A DNA stretch of 64,000 bases from Chryseobacterium formosense (lineage in GTDB: Bacteria; Bacteroidota; Bacteroidia; Flavobacteriales; Weeksellaceae): NCBI RefSeq assembly GCF_900116415.1, contig NZ_FPAP01000001.1, forward strand, positions 744,001 through 808,000, read 5' to 3'. This document shows, one piece after another, positions 8,681-16,975 of this stretch. The notes beneath the pieces are model-generated. The model searched no databases and was not told the DNA's origin. It saw nothing but the letters and a program-made list of their open reading frames with translations. A program made the position numbers and the translations under genes. Position 1 is the stretch's first letter, and each line of letters opens with the position of its first letter.

Positions 8681-9235
8681 ATGAAGCATTTAGAAGAGAA
8701 TTTTAAACTTGCCAAAAAACAGGATCGGAGAGCTCAAAAAGCTCTTTACGATTTGTTTTCTGCTAAAATGCTGGCAATTGCAAATTCTTATACCAATAAC
8801 TTTCATGATGCAGAAGATATTCTGATGAATTCTTTTTTGAAATGTTTCAATAAAATTAACGACTGCCGAGACTGGAAATCTTTTCCGTTCTGGCTGAGGA
8901 AAATTATAGTAAATGATTCGATAAGTTTTGTCAGGAAAAACAAAAACATTCTTTATGCAGACGTAGAAATTGCGGATGATTATTCTGATGAAGAAATTAA
9001 TGAAAATCTAAACGAAATCAATATCGAAGAAATTTTTTCTAAAATGCCGGCTGGTTATCGCCTGATTTTTAATCTTTATGTATTTGAAGAGCGAAAACAT
9101 CAGGAAATTGCTGAGATCCTGAACATTTCGGAAGGTACAAGCAAAAGTCAGTTTAGCAAAGCCAAAAAATGGATTGCTGATTATTTAAAATCAAAAGAAA
9201 ATGGACAAAAAAATACGGAAACAGTTAAAAGCTGA
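8681..9235 (+). CDS. ECF-type RNA polymerase sigma-70 factor
   Basis: This 184-residue protein has sigma region 2 (about 10-80: DLFSAKMLAIANSYTNNFHDAEDILMNSFLKCF, with RDWKSFPFWLRKIIVND) and region 4 (about 120-170: MPAGYRLIFNLYVFEERKHQEIAEILNISEGTSKSQ helix-turn-helix), and no regions 1.1 or 3, as in extracytoplasmic-function sigmas. It directs a specific envelope or stress regulon. The next gene starts 35 bp before its stop and encodes a single-pass membrane protein, the usual position of an anti-sigma factor. The D-A-E-D-I motif in region 2.2 is standard. Confidence 0.9.
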   Translation: MKHLEENFKLAKKQDRRAQKALYDLFSAKMLAIANSYTNNFHDAEDILMNSFLKCFNKINDCRDWKSFPFWLRKIIVNDSISFVRKNKNILYADVEIADDYSDEEINENLNEINIEEIFSKMPAGYRLIFNLYVFEERKHQEIAEILNISEGTSKSQFSKAKKWIADYLKSKENGQKNTETVKS

Positions 9236-9899
9236 TTACGAAGAACTCAATATTAAGCCTTCTGATAAACTTTGGGATCAAATCGAGGATCAGTTACACG
9301 GAAAAGAAAAAACTGTAAAGAAACCTCTCTTTCAGTGGTGGAAGTATGCCGCTGCTATAGTTCTTTTAATTTCTTTTGGAAGCATTTTGTATTTTAATTC
9401 AGATAAATCTTCCAAATCTGCAGAAACAATTGCAGTTGAAGAAGTGACGGAAGAAAATTTAAAACCATCAAAAACCTCTGAAACGGTTGCTAATGTGACT
9501 AATCCTGAAACAGAAAATAATTTTGAAATAAAAACAAATCCTGAAAAGACAATTGTTATAAAAGAAATTAACGAAGCAGATCAGGAACAAACTGATCTTC
9601 CAAAAATGACTTCTGTTTCAAAAATTATAGAATCCGCACCCGAAATAGAAGTCAAAACTGAAACTAAAATAAAACAGGAAATTACAGAAACACCTAAGTT
9701 GGTAGTTATAGAAAAGTCTTCAAAAACAAGATATGTTACTGCAAATGACCTTATGTTTCAGCACCAATACAGTGTTGAGAAAAATGAAAAACCTAATGAG
9801 AACACAAAAAGACTTGGGATTATTAAAATCAATAAAGTTAATATAAGCCCGGAATTTATTACAATTTTCAACAGCTCCAACAGTACAGACGAAAAGTAA
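9201..9899 (+). CDS. single-pass membrane protein, probable anti-sigma factor
   Basis: This 232-residue protein has a cytoplasmic N-terminus of about 45 residues (MDKKIRKQLKADYEELNIKP, then LWDQIEDQLHG), one TM helix (about 50-67, AAAIVLLISFGSILYF) and a long periplasmic, charged, low-complexity Glu/Lys/Thr-rich tail. The topology, small N-terminal cytoplasmic segment and translational overlap with the sigma gene fit an anti-sigma factor, but no ZAS zinc motif (His-x3-Cys-x2-Cys) is present. It may instead be an uncharacterised membrane partner. A third gene follows after 13 bp, so all three are one operon. Confidence 0.6.
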   Translation: MDKKIRKQLKADYEELNIKPSDKLWDQIEDQLHGKEKTVKKPLFQWWKYAAAIVLLISFGSILYFNSDKSSKSAETIAVEEVTEENLKPSKTSETVANVTNPETENNFEIKTNPEKTIVIKEINEADQEQTDLPKMTSVSKIIESAPEIEVKTETKIKQEITETPKLVVIEKSSKTRYVTANDLMFQHQYSVEKNEKPNENTKRLGIIKINKVNISPEFITIFNSSNSTDEK

Positions 9900-9912
9900 A
9901 AATCATATCAAC

Positions 9913-11007
9913 ATGAGACAAAAAATATTATTGGCAGGATTTTTTTTAACCCTGTTCTCACTCAGCTATTCCCAGAATAAAGAAACTCTGAGGAAACAAA
10001 TGGAAAGATATACCAATAAGATCGACAGCATCGTTACGGAAGAACGCAACAAAATGAACGCCGAATTTGATGCACTTGAAAAGAAAATGAAGGCGGGCGA
10101 AATTTCGGAAAGCGAAATGAAGGAGCAAAAAAATACGACGGCAGTACGATATGAAGCGATCATTAATGATGAAATTGCCAAACAGAAAGATGAATACGAA
10201 GAGATCACTGGTAAAACTGTTAGAAAAGCACTTTTTAAGTCTAATTTTAATAAAAAAAATAGTTTATTCAGAACTGCGAGAGGTGCTTTATTGGATCTGA
10301 CATTTGAGCAGCCCGAGTTTGATGATCCGGAAGATCCTAAGAATTACCTACAAAGTTTCGGTTATGTTGCAGGGATTTCATTAATAAATTTTACCGATAA
10401 AAAGTTTTTTGATTTTTCTAAAGGCAATGAACTGAAAAATTCTTCATCTGGGAACTTCACGCTTCGCTATGAAAATCAGCTGGGCAAAACTACAAGTCCT
10501 GTTTTCTATCGTGTAGGTTTAGGATGGAGGCTTGAGACGATTATTCCAAATGGAGATAAAATTTTCACCCAGGATGATAAAAATCTTTACCTTACGGATT
10601 TTACGGGTAATAATTTTAAAAAAGCGTGGTTGCGTACGGACTATATTTATGTACCATTAGAAGCAATTTTCGTGTTAAATCCAAAATACAAAGAATATAA
10701 CGGAGTACGATATATCGATAATACAAAAAAACAGTTGAGAATTGGGATCGGACTTTACGGAGGCGTTAAAATCAATGATCGAATGCATCTTCAGTATAAA
10801 AATGATTTCGGGAACAAAGTGTATGTTCGTGAAGGAGTGTCCAAAGGCTTAAATCCTTTTATTGCAGGAGGTAAAATATCAATAGAGTATTTTGGATTTA
10901 ATATTTATGTGATGAAAGATTTTACACCTATTTTCAATAATGAAGCCCTTATTCGTAATAAAAGCGGAGTGCAGATCGGGATCGATCTTTGGGCTCTTAC
11001 TTTTTAA
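9913..11007 (+). CDS. secreted coiled-coil / outer-membrane protein of the ECF operon
   Basis: This 364-residue protein has a signal peptide (1-20, ends LSYSQ), a charged helical region (about 22-95, probable coiled coil: ERYTNKIDSIVTEERNKMN) and a C-terminal part rich in alternating aromatic/polar strands (RTARGALLDLTFEQPEFDDP onward) ending in LWALTF, like an outer-membrane beta-barrel with terminal Phe. No enzymatic motif is recognised. Its place as third gene behind an ECF sigma and its membrane partner suggests it is either the envelope sensor target or a stress-induced outer-membrane protein. About 290 bp of AT-rich sequence without genes follows. Confidence 0.6.
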   Translation: MRQKILLAGFFLTLFSLSYSQNKETLRKQMERYTNKIDSIVTEERNKMNAEFDALEKKMKAGEISESEMKEQKNTTAVRYEAIINDEIAKQKDEYEEITGKTVRKALFKSNFNKKNSLFRTARGALLDLTFEQPEFDDPEDPKNYLQSFGYVAGISLINFTDKKFFDFSKGNELKNSSSGNFTLRYENQLGKTTSPVFYRVGLGWRLETIIPNGDKIFTQDDKNLYLTDFTGNNFKKAWLRTDYIYVPLEAIFVLNPKYKEYNGVRYIDNTKKQLRIGIGLYGGVKINDRMHLQYKNDFGNKVYVREGVSKGLNPFIAGGKISIEYFGFNIYVMKDFTPIFNNEALIRNKSGVQIGIDLWALTF

Positions 11008-11179
11008 GAATACAAGATAAATTCAATTTAATATTTTAGAATTTTTCGTATTAAATTTAAAAATAATACGTGCTTGAACAGTATAATGGATTAAAGAAGG
11101 GCTTAATATAACTTTAAATTAATTTTTAAATTAACAATATAATTAATTTAATATTAAATATTAAATAATTTTAAGCAGA

Positions 11180-11255
11180 TAATTTTGTGTAAACTTAGGT
11201 TTATATTTCAATTATTTGATTTTAAAACATACTTATAAAAAGTATGTTTTTTTTT
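11180..11255 (+). ncRNA. candidate short RNA: promoter box plus terminator in a gene-free gap
   Basis: A perfect TAATTTTG box (11180-11187) is followed about 40 nt later by a 10-bp hairpin (AAACATACTT / AAGTATGTTT, 11224-11248) and a T9 run. Nothing between them codes. A transcript of roughly 60 nt is possible, but the hairpin could simply end the ECF operon 220 bp upstream. No -33 element is seen. Confidence 0.3.
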
Positions 11256-11298
11256 GTATTTTGGCATTCAGGATATATTAAAACTTGTAAAATAAATA

Positions 11299-11685
11299 AT
11301 GAAAAATTTACAGCTTTTAGGATTAATTTTGGTAGTCGTAGGAAGTTTTCTTCCTTTGGTACACGTTCCGATCATAGGAAACTGGAACTATTGGAAAGTA
11401 GACTATTATCTGGCAATTTTCTGCTGGATTTTCTGCGCCTGCGCACTGTTTTCAATTCTGAATAATCGTCCAAAACTTGTCAACACCTTTGCAGTGTTCC
11501 TCTTAATTTTATTCGTATTTACCTTATTTGCCATAAAATATCAGGCATCAAGTTACTTTAGCTTTTTACCATTCAAATCTTGGACGAATGCATTAGCCGG
11601 AACGGTAAAATTACAATGGGGCTGGATTGTGGAATTTTTGGGAGCATTAATAATGCTTTTTGCAAAATCAAAAAATAAAAATTAA
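11299..11685 (+). CDS. small four-helix membrane protein of unknown function
   Basis: This 128-residue, very hydrophobic protein has four predicted TM helices (about 5-22, 36-54, 62-80 and 106-122) and a basic C-terminal KSKNKN. I do not recognise the family. It starts at ATG 11299 and ends 22 bp before the thiolase start, so it probably leads the thiolase operon; another small membrane protein lies on the other side of the thiolase gene. No catalytic residues or binding motif stand out. Confidence 0.65.
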   Translation: MKNLQLLGLILVVVGSFLPLVHVPIIGNWNYWKVDYYLAIFCWIFCACALFSILNNRPKLVNTFAVFLLILFVFTLFAIKYQASSYFSFLPFKSWTNALAGTVKLQWGWIVEFLGALIMLFAKSKNKN

Positions 11686-11707
11686 CTATAGTATAAAAGA
11701 AGAAAAT

Positions 11708-12886
11708 ATGAAAGAAGTATACATTGTTTCTGCAGTAAGAACTCCGATGGGAAGCTTCATGGGAAGTTTATCAACTGTTCCTGCTACAAAATTAGGAGCT
11801 GCAGCGGTAAAAGGAGCATTAGAGAAAATAAATCTTGATCCTAAAAACGTTCAGGAAATCTATATGGGTAACGTTTTACAGGCAGGTGAAGGCCAGGCTC
11901 CCGCAAGACAGGTTGCTTTAGGTGCAGGTTTATCAAACGAAACACCATCTACAACGATTAATAAAGTTTGTGCTTCAGGAATGAAAGCTGTTACAATGGC
12001 TGCACAGGCGATCAAAGCAGGTGACGCAGACGTTATCGTTGCCGGAGGGATGGAAAACATGTCTTCAGTTCCACATTATTATAATGCAAGAAACGCAACC
12101 AAATTAGGTGATGTGAAAATGCAGGACGGAATGGTTCTTGACGGTCTTACAGACGTTTACAATAAAGTACACATGGGAGTTTGTGCAGAAAAATGTGCAA
12201 CAGATTACCATATCACAAGAGAAGAGCAGGATAATTTTGCGATCGAATCTTACAAAAGATCTGCAAAAGCCTGGAGCGAAGGGAAATTCGCTGAAGAAGT
12301 TGTTCCTGTATCAATTCCTCAGAGAAAAGGAGAGCCTGTAATTTTCGCTGAAGATGAAGAATATAAAGCGGTAAATTTTGACAGACTTCCTACACTTCCT
12401 ACTGTTTTCAAAAAAGAAGAAGGTACGGTTACTGCAGCCAATGCTTCTACTTTAAATGACGGTGCTTCTGCATTAATCCTTGTTTCTAAAGAAAAAATGG
12501 AAGAATTAGGACTAAAACCTTTAGCGAAGATTATTTCTTACGCTGATGCAGCTCATGAACCTGAAAACTTTACAACAGCTCCTTCAAAAGCTTTACCAAT
12601 CGCTCTTAAAAAGGCTGGTCTTGAGATTTCAGACATCGATTTCTTTGAATTTAATGAAGCTTTCTCTGTTGTAGGTTTGGCTAATAATAAAATCTTAGGA
12701 TTGGATGCTGCTAAAGTAAACGTAAATGGTGGAGCAGTAGCCTTAGGACATCCCCTTGGAAGTTCTGGTTCAAGAATTATCGTTACTTTAATTAATGTTT
12801 TAAAGCAAAACAACGGTAAATATGGTGCTGCAGCCATCTGTAACGGTGGTGGTGGTGCTTCTGCAATCGTCATTGAAAATATGTAA
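11708..12886 (+). CDS. thiolase, probable acetyl-CoA C-acetyltransferase
   Basis: This 392-residue thiolase has all catalytic residues: nucleophilic Cys88 in NKVCASGMKA, the NEAF loop, His348 in GGAVALGHPLGSSG and Cys378 in CNGGGGASA. It either condenses two acetyl-CoA to acetoacetyl-CoA or does the reverse thiolysis; the length and the AEKCATDYHITREEQD region are like the biosynthetic acetyl-CoA acetyltransferase group (AtoB/PhaA). Acetoacetyl-CoA would feed the mevalonate pathway, and a mevalonate-kinase-like gene lies 2.2 kb downstream. The ATG at 11708 is chosen over an upstream in-frame ATG at 11660, because the latter overlaps the preceding gene and adds 16 residues not found in the family. 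Confidence 0.9.
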   Translation: MKEVYIVSAVRTPMGSFMGSLSTVPATKLGAAAVKGALEKINLDPKNVQEIYMGNVLQAGEGQAPARQVALGAGLSNETPSTTINKVCASGMKAVTMAAQAIKAGDADVIVAGGMENMSSVPHYYNARNATKLGDVKMQDGMVLDGLTDVYNKVHMGVCAEKCATDYHITREEQDNFAIESYKRSAKAWSEGKFAEEVVPVSIPQRKGEPVIFAEDEEYKAVNFDRLPTLPTVFKKEEGTVTAANASTLNDGASALILVSKEKMEELGLKPLAKIISYADAAHEPENFTTAPSKALPIALKKAGLEISDIDFFEFNEAFSVVGLANNKILGLDAAKVNVNGGAVALGHPLGSSGSRIIVTLINVLKQNNGKYGAAAICNGGGGASAIVIENM

Positions 12887-12891
12887 TTACC

Positions 12892-13101
12892 GTGAAAATT
12901 AAATTTGCTTTAGTCATTCTTTTGATTGGATTTGTGGTAACATTATTAGGCGCTTGGCTTAAAATTACTCACATTTCGTTTGGGCCATTTAATGGAAATA
13001 TAGTTGTTACATTTGGAACTATTATTCAGGGTTTAGGAGCTTTATTACTCATTATAATGGTATTGACTAGTCAAAAAATTAAAAATTTTCTCAAGAAATA
13101 A
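12892..13101 (+). CDS. small two-helix membrane protein (GTG start)
   Basis: This 69-residue protein has two TM helices (about 5-24 and 36-58) and a basic C-terminus. The first helix reads LLIGFVVTLLGAWLKITH, which resembles the N-terminal membrane hairpin of the gliding-motility/T9SS motor protein GldL, but the rest of GldL is absent. The function is unknown. It starts with GTG 5 bp after the thiolase stop, so it is the last gene of that operon; a terminator follows about 95 bp later. Confidence 0.6.
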   Translation: MKIKFALVILLIGFVVTLLGAWLKITHISFGPFNGNIVVTFGTIIQGLGALLLIIMVLTSQKIKNFLKK

Positions 13102-13195
13102 TATTTAAATCAGTAAAAACTAAAGAGTTTGTGCTTTGGTTTGAATTTTAAAAATTATTGAAAATATATAATATTGTTTTTTATATAAATCTTTG

Positions 13196-13226
13196 AAATC
13201 CGGAAGCGAAAGTTTTCGGATTTTTT
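13196..13226 (+). terminator. intrinsic terminator of thiolase operon
   Basis: AAATCCGGAA pairs with TTTTCGGATTT around loop GCGAAAG and is followed by T residues. Confidence 0.8.
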
Positions 13227-13235
13227 ATGTTTAAA

Positions 13236-13310
13236 TTTGCTCCGGAGGAGCAAAAACCTTTGTAGCAAAATATAATCATAGCGATGGGGAGCTCCGTAGG
13301 AGCGACACTG
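13236..13310. repeat. GCTCC-N3-GGAGC palindromic repeat pair
   Basis: TTTGCTCC-GGA-GGAGCAAA (13236-13254) and GCTCC-GTA-GGAGC (13291-13303) lie 37 bp apart, with ACCTTTGTAGCAAAA between them. This is a familiar type of intergenic repeat in flavobacterial genomes. The rest of the 13102-13391 gap shows no gene. Confidence 0.65.
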
Positions 13311-13408
13311 TTAATTCCAAATTATATATTCAAGCTATTTTAATTTTAACAAATCAATAAAATTTAGCCTAAAAAAAATAAAAACCTCCGAATGTTCAGC
13401 GGTTTTTC

Positions 13409-13416
13409 TATTTTTG
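13409..13416 (+). promoter_or_regulatory. -7 box TATTTTTG of the UMF1-type transporter
   Basis: It is a perfect TAnnTTTG box 20 nt before the ATG at 13437. It lies downstream of the alternative ATG at 13392, which it therefore argues against. Confidence 0.6.
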
Positions 13417-13436
13417 TGCAACTAATTCTTTTGAAA

Positions 13437-14978
13437 ATGTCTGAAACTGAAATTCAACCGACTCAAAATATAAAGAACAATCCGAAAATCATGAAAGCCT
13501 GGGCAGTTTACGACTGGGCAAACTCGGTTTATTCTTTAGTGATTACTTCTACAATTTTTCCGATATATTATTCGATTATCACGACAGTGTATGAGAAAAA
13601 AGAATATGTGGAAGAAACCGGCAGATGGATTGATGTTCCGGTAAGACACATGATCAAAATTTTAGGTAAAGAATATCAACCGGATGCGGTGTATGGTTAT
13701 TCTTTAACCATTTCTTTTCTGATTGTCGTTTTGCTTTCACCATTTTTATCCTCTTTGGCAGATACAATCGGGAACAAAAAATCATTCCTTCAGTTTTTCT
13801 GTTATCTAGGAGCAACTTCTTGTATGGGATTGGCAATGTTCACCGGAATGCACAATGTATTTTTAGGATTGTTGTTCAGTATTACGGCGAGTGTCGGTTT
13901 TTGGGGTAGTTTGGTATTTTATAATTCGTTTCTTCCGGATATTGCCACACGAGATAAGCAGGATGCACTTTCTGCAAGAGGATATGTTTACGGATATATT
14001 GGCTCTGTAGTTTTAGTTGTTCTTTGTTTGGTTTTAATTATGGTTTTGGCTAAAGGTGAAGAGCAGAAATTAATATTTACAAGAATTACCTTCCTGCTTA
14101 CTGGAGCTTGGTGGTTTGGTTTTTCACAATATACTTTCAAGCATTTACCGCAGTTTGGTGATGTTAAAGAAAAGCTTCCTAAAGATTTGGTATTATTAAA
14201 CTATAAAAACATCTTCAAAAGACACGAAGATCAGGGTGGTTTTTTTGAAGTATTAAAAGATAACATCAGCTTTTATAAAGATATTGCTAAAGAGAGCTTT
14301 AAAGAACTTTTCAAGGTTGGGAAAGGTCTTTTCAAAGACAGAAACCTTAAATTTTTCTTATCGAGTTTCTTCTTTTACAGTGTCGGAATGCAGACTATTT
14401 TCCTGATGGCAACGCTTTTCGGGAAAAGTGAAATCAATTTGGCGCAGGATAAACTGATCGGAACTTTATTGATTATTCAGATCGAAGCGATTATCGGTGC
14501 GGTCATTTTCTCAAGACTTTCAAGAAAAATTGGGAACAAAAACGTGATTTCTATTGCGGTAATTTTATGGATTGTTGCTTGTATCTGGGCATTCTTCCTG
14601 GATAAGGAAAATCCAACGGTAGAATATCAGTTTTATGGCGTTGCAGCAGTTGTAGGATTGGTAATGGGCGGACTTCAGGCGATGTCGAGATCTACATATT
14701 CTAAGCTTTTGCCTGAAAATTCAATGGAAAATACAACGTTTTTCAGTTTCTATGATGTTCTGGAAAAACTGGCAATCATTGTCGGAACATTTGTATTTGC
14801 TTTATTTATCGATAAATATGATACTTTGATCAGGATTTTTGCGAAAATAGATGTGACTTTACCATCAGCTTCAGGAATGCGATTTGCCGCATTTTCAATG
14901 GCGATTTTCTTCTTTGTAGGATTAATTTTAATCCGTTTCCTGAATGTACAGAAAATCAAAGACAGAGATACTTTATAA
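13437..14978 (+). CDS. MFS transporter, UMF1 / Atg22-like
   Basis: This 513-residue polytopic membrane protein carries the UMF1 (Atg22-like) signature near its N-terminus, MKAWAVYDWANSVYSLVITSTIFPIYY, and about 12 TM segments, with a large cytoplasmic loop in the middle (about 250-300, charged). The yeast homologue exports amino acids from the vacuole; bacterial substrates are unknown. GGLQAMSRSTYSKLLPE (about residue 410) is the conserved UMF1 loop. The start at 13437 is preferred over 13392 because a promoter box lies between them. Confidence 0.8.
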   Translation: MSETEIQPTQNIKNNPKIMKAWAVYDWANSVYSLVITSTIFPIYYSIITTVYEKKEYVEETGRWIDVPVRHMIKILGKEYQPDAVYGYSLTISFLIVVLLSPFLSSLADTIGNKKSFLQFFCYLGATSCMGLAMFTGMHNVFLGLLFSITASVGFWGSLVFYNSFLPDIATRDKQDALSARGYVYGYIGSVVLVVLCLVLIMVLAKGEEQKLIFTRITFLLTGAWWFGFSQYTFKHLPQFGDVKEKLPKDLVLLNYKNIFKRHEDQGGFFEVLKDNISFYKDIAKESFKELFKVGKGLFKDRNLKFFLSSFFFYSVGMQTIFLMATLFGKSEINLAQDKLIGTLLIIQIEAIIGAVIFSRLSRKIGNKNVISIAVILWIVACIWAFFLDKENPTVEYQFYGVAAVVGLVMGGLQAMSRSTYSKLLPENSMENTTFFSFYDVLEKLAIIVGTFVFALFIDKYDTLIRIFAKIDVTLPSASGMRFAAFSMAIFFFVGLILIRFLNVQKIKDRDTL

Positions 14979-14989
14979 TTGGCTTAAAA

Positions 14990-15023
14990 TTTGTTAATAT
15001 TCAGCAGAATTATACTAACTTTG
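14990..15023 (+). promoter_or_regulatory. promoter of mevalonate-kinase-like gene
   Basis: TTTG (14990-14993) and a perfect -7 TAACTTTG (15016-15023) lie 21 nt before the ATG. The spacer of 22 nt is slightly long. Confidence 0.55.
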
Positions 15024-15044
15024 CATCAAGATATTTAACACAAA

Positions 15045-15971
15045 ATGACGAACCCTTTATTTTACGCTAAAATTATCCTTTTCGGAGAGTACGGAATGAT
15101 AGAAGACTCACAAGGTCTTGTAGTTCCTTACAGTTTTTATAAGGGTACATTGAAATTTTCCGATTCAGATTCTGAGTTCGAAAAAAAATCAAATAATCAC
15201 TTACAGAAATATGCCGTTTTTCTTGAAAATTTAAATCTTCCTGAGCAATTCAGATTAGACGTAAGTCGTTTTAAAGAAGATATATCAAACGGACTTTTCT
15301 TTGATTCTAATATTCCTCAAGGTTACGGAGTCGGAAGTTCAGGTGCTTTGGTTGCTGCTATTTTCGAAAAATACTGCTTCACAAAACACAATCCTGATAC
15401 GATTTCGAAAGAAAACCTAAAAAATATAAAAGCCGTTTTTGGCGAAATGGAAAGCTATTTCCACGGTAAAAGTTCCGGTATGGATCCTTTGATCTGTTAC
15501 ATGAATCTTCCAATTCTTATCGAAAACAAAGAGAATTTAGATAAGGTAGCCATTCCGAAAGGTGAAGAAGGAAAAGGAGCAATCTTTTTAATCGATTCAG
15601 GAATTACAGGAGAAACCGGACCAATGATTCAGATTTTCTTCGAAAAAATGAAAACTGAAGGTTTCCGTAAAACGCTTAAAGAAGAGTTTATTCGCTACAA
15701 CAATGCTTGTATTGACTCTTTCCTTAAAAAAGATATGAACCCGTTTTTTAGAAACCTTAAAAAGCTTTCTCACTGGGCTTACGAACATTTCCGCCCGATG
15801 ATTCCTGAAAGTATTTTTAACATTTGGAAAACCGGTTTAGATTCAAATGCTTATTATCTTAAACTTTGCGGAAGCGGAGGCGGAGGTTATATTTTAGGAT
15901 TTACAAAAGATTACGAAAAGGCAGAAAAAATGCTTGGTGACTTCCAGAAAGAAGTGATTTACAGATTCTAA
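15045..15971 (+). CDS. GHMP kinase, probable mevalonate kinase
   Basis: This 308-residue GHMP-superfamily kinase has an N-terminal AKIILFGEYGMIED (substrate-side motif 1), the ATP-binding glycine/serine loop PQGYGVGSSGALVAAI at residues 91-106 (motif 2) and LCGSGGGGYILGF near the C-terminus (motif 3). The motif HGKSSGMDPLICYMN matches mevalonate kinases (GxxSGxDP). It would phosphorylate mevalonate with ATP on the way to isopentenyl diphosphate. The next gene, 10 bp downstream, is a UbiA-type prenyltransferase that uses isoprenoid diphosphates, which supports an isoprenoid role. Other GHMP kinases (phosphomevalonate, homoserine) cannot be fully excluded. Confidence 0.8.
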   Translation: MTNPLFYAKIILFGEYGMIEDSQGLVVPYSFYKGTLKFSDSDSEFEKKSNNHLQKYAVFLENLNLPEQFRLDVSRFKEDISNGLFFDSNIPQGYGVGSSGALVAAIFEKYCFTKHNPDTISKENLKNIKAVFGEMESYFHGKSSGMDPLICYMNLPILIENKENLDKVAIPKGEEGKGAIFLIDSGITGETGPMIQIFFEKMKTEGFRKTLKEEFIRYNNACIDSFLKKDMNPFFRNLKKLSHWAYEHFRPMIPESIFNIWKTGLDSNAYYLKLCGSGGGGYILGFTKDYEKAEKMLGDFQKEVIYRF

Positions 15972-15981
15972 AAAGTTGGGA

Positions 15982-16911
15982 ATGGGTTCTGAAAAAGAGA
16001 GTTTCCAACATAAAAATTATATCCAAAAATCTTTATTTTACAGATTTTCACAATTCGTGGGCTTTCTTTTAGGTGCACGTTTTTTTGTGGCTGCTTTGCT
16101 GACTTTTGCGCTGTATGTTTCCACCTTTTTTTTGTTTAATCAGGAAGAATCTTTCAGGAAATTTGTCTTCGATTTCAGAGTTCACGGGATCATTTTTTGT
16201 ACCGTTTTAAGTATTCTTGCAGGCGGAATCATCAATCAGTTCTATGATTTTGAAAAAGATCATATCGTAAAACCGTTTCGCACAAGAGTTCAGAGTTTTA
16301 TTAAGCAGAAATATTTTTTGTATGCCTACTTAGCATTAACAGTGATCTCGCTTGGTGTTGCAAGTTTTATTTCTTATCGGGTTTTAATTTTTTTTGTTGT
16401 TTATCAGTTCTTTATGTGGTTTTACAGTCATAAAATGAGCCGGATTTTAATTTTGAATAATCTCACTTTTGTCAGTTTAACATTGTATCCGTTTTTCGGA
16501 ATGATGGTGTATTATCAAACCTTTTCCAGAAAAATTTTCTTAATGGCTATTTTTTTATTTTTAATACTATTATGTATTGATATTGTGAAAGATACATTAA
16601 CGAAAAGTGTTGATAAAAGCTTTGGTTACACGACGATTCCCAATTATTTTAAAAGTAAAAATACCAAGATTATTCTTATCTCTTTACTCATGTTGACTAT
16701 GGCAGTTTCAATGAAGCTTATCATAAAAACAGGAATTTCAGGCTTTATGTCGTATTATTTCATAGGTGGTCTGTTTATGATGATCATCTGTATTTATCTG
16801 CTGCTAAATTCTTCCAGACGGGCTAAGTTTTTCACACTCAATATTTTACGATTTTGGGTTTTCATTGGGATTATCGCAATGTTACTCAACGGAATTGAAG
16901 GTAAATTGTAG
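15982..16911 (+). CDS. UbiA-family prenyltransferase
   Basis: This 309-residue membrane protein has about 8-9 TM helices and the UbiA aspartate motif N-x3-D-x3-D at Asn85-Asp89-Asp93 (NQFYDFEKD), plus a second Asp-rich loop DIVKDTLTKSVDKSFGYTTIP. It transfers a polyprenyl group from its diphosphate to an acceptor. Databases often label flavobacterial relatives geranylgeranylglycerol-phosphate geranylgeranyltransferase, but the acceptor (menaquinone precursor, glycerol phosphate or other) is not visible here. It directly follows the mevalonate-kinase-like gene. A TTG at 15976 is possible; the ATG at 15982 is chosen. Confidence 0.75.
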   Translation: MGSEKESFQHKNYIQKSLFYRFSQFVGFLLGARFFVAALLTFALYVSTFFLFNQEESFRKFVFDFRVHGIIFCTVLSILAGGIINQFYDFEKDHIVKPFRTRVQSFIKQKYFLYAYLALTVISLGVASFISYRVLIFFVVYQFFMWFYSHKMSRILILNNLTFVSLTLYPFFGMMVYYQTFSRKIFLMAIFLFLILLCIDIVKDTLTKSVDKSFGYTTIPNYFKSKNTKIILISLLMLTMAVSMKLIIKTGISGFMSYYFIGGLFMMIICIYLLLNSSRRAKFFTLNILRFWVFIGIIAMLLNGIEGKL

Positions 16912-16943
16912 AAAAAAAACTTTAAAAAAGCTGTGGTTATTCT

Positions 16944-16951
16944 TACATTTG
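16944..16951 (+). promoter_or_regulatory. -7 box TACATTTG of proline dehydrogenase gene
   Basis: It is a perfect TAnnTTTG match 24 nt before the ATG. No clear -33 TTG is seen. Confidence 0.55.
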
Positions 16952-16975
16952 CAAAATTAAATTTAACATAAAAGA

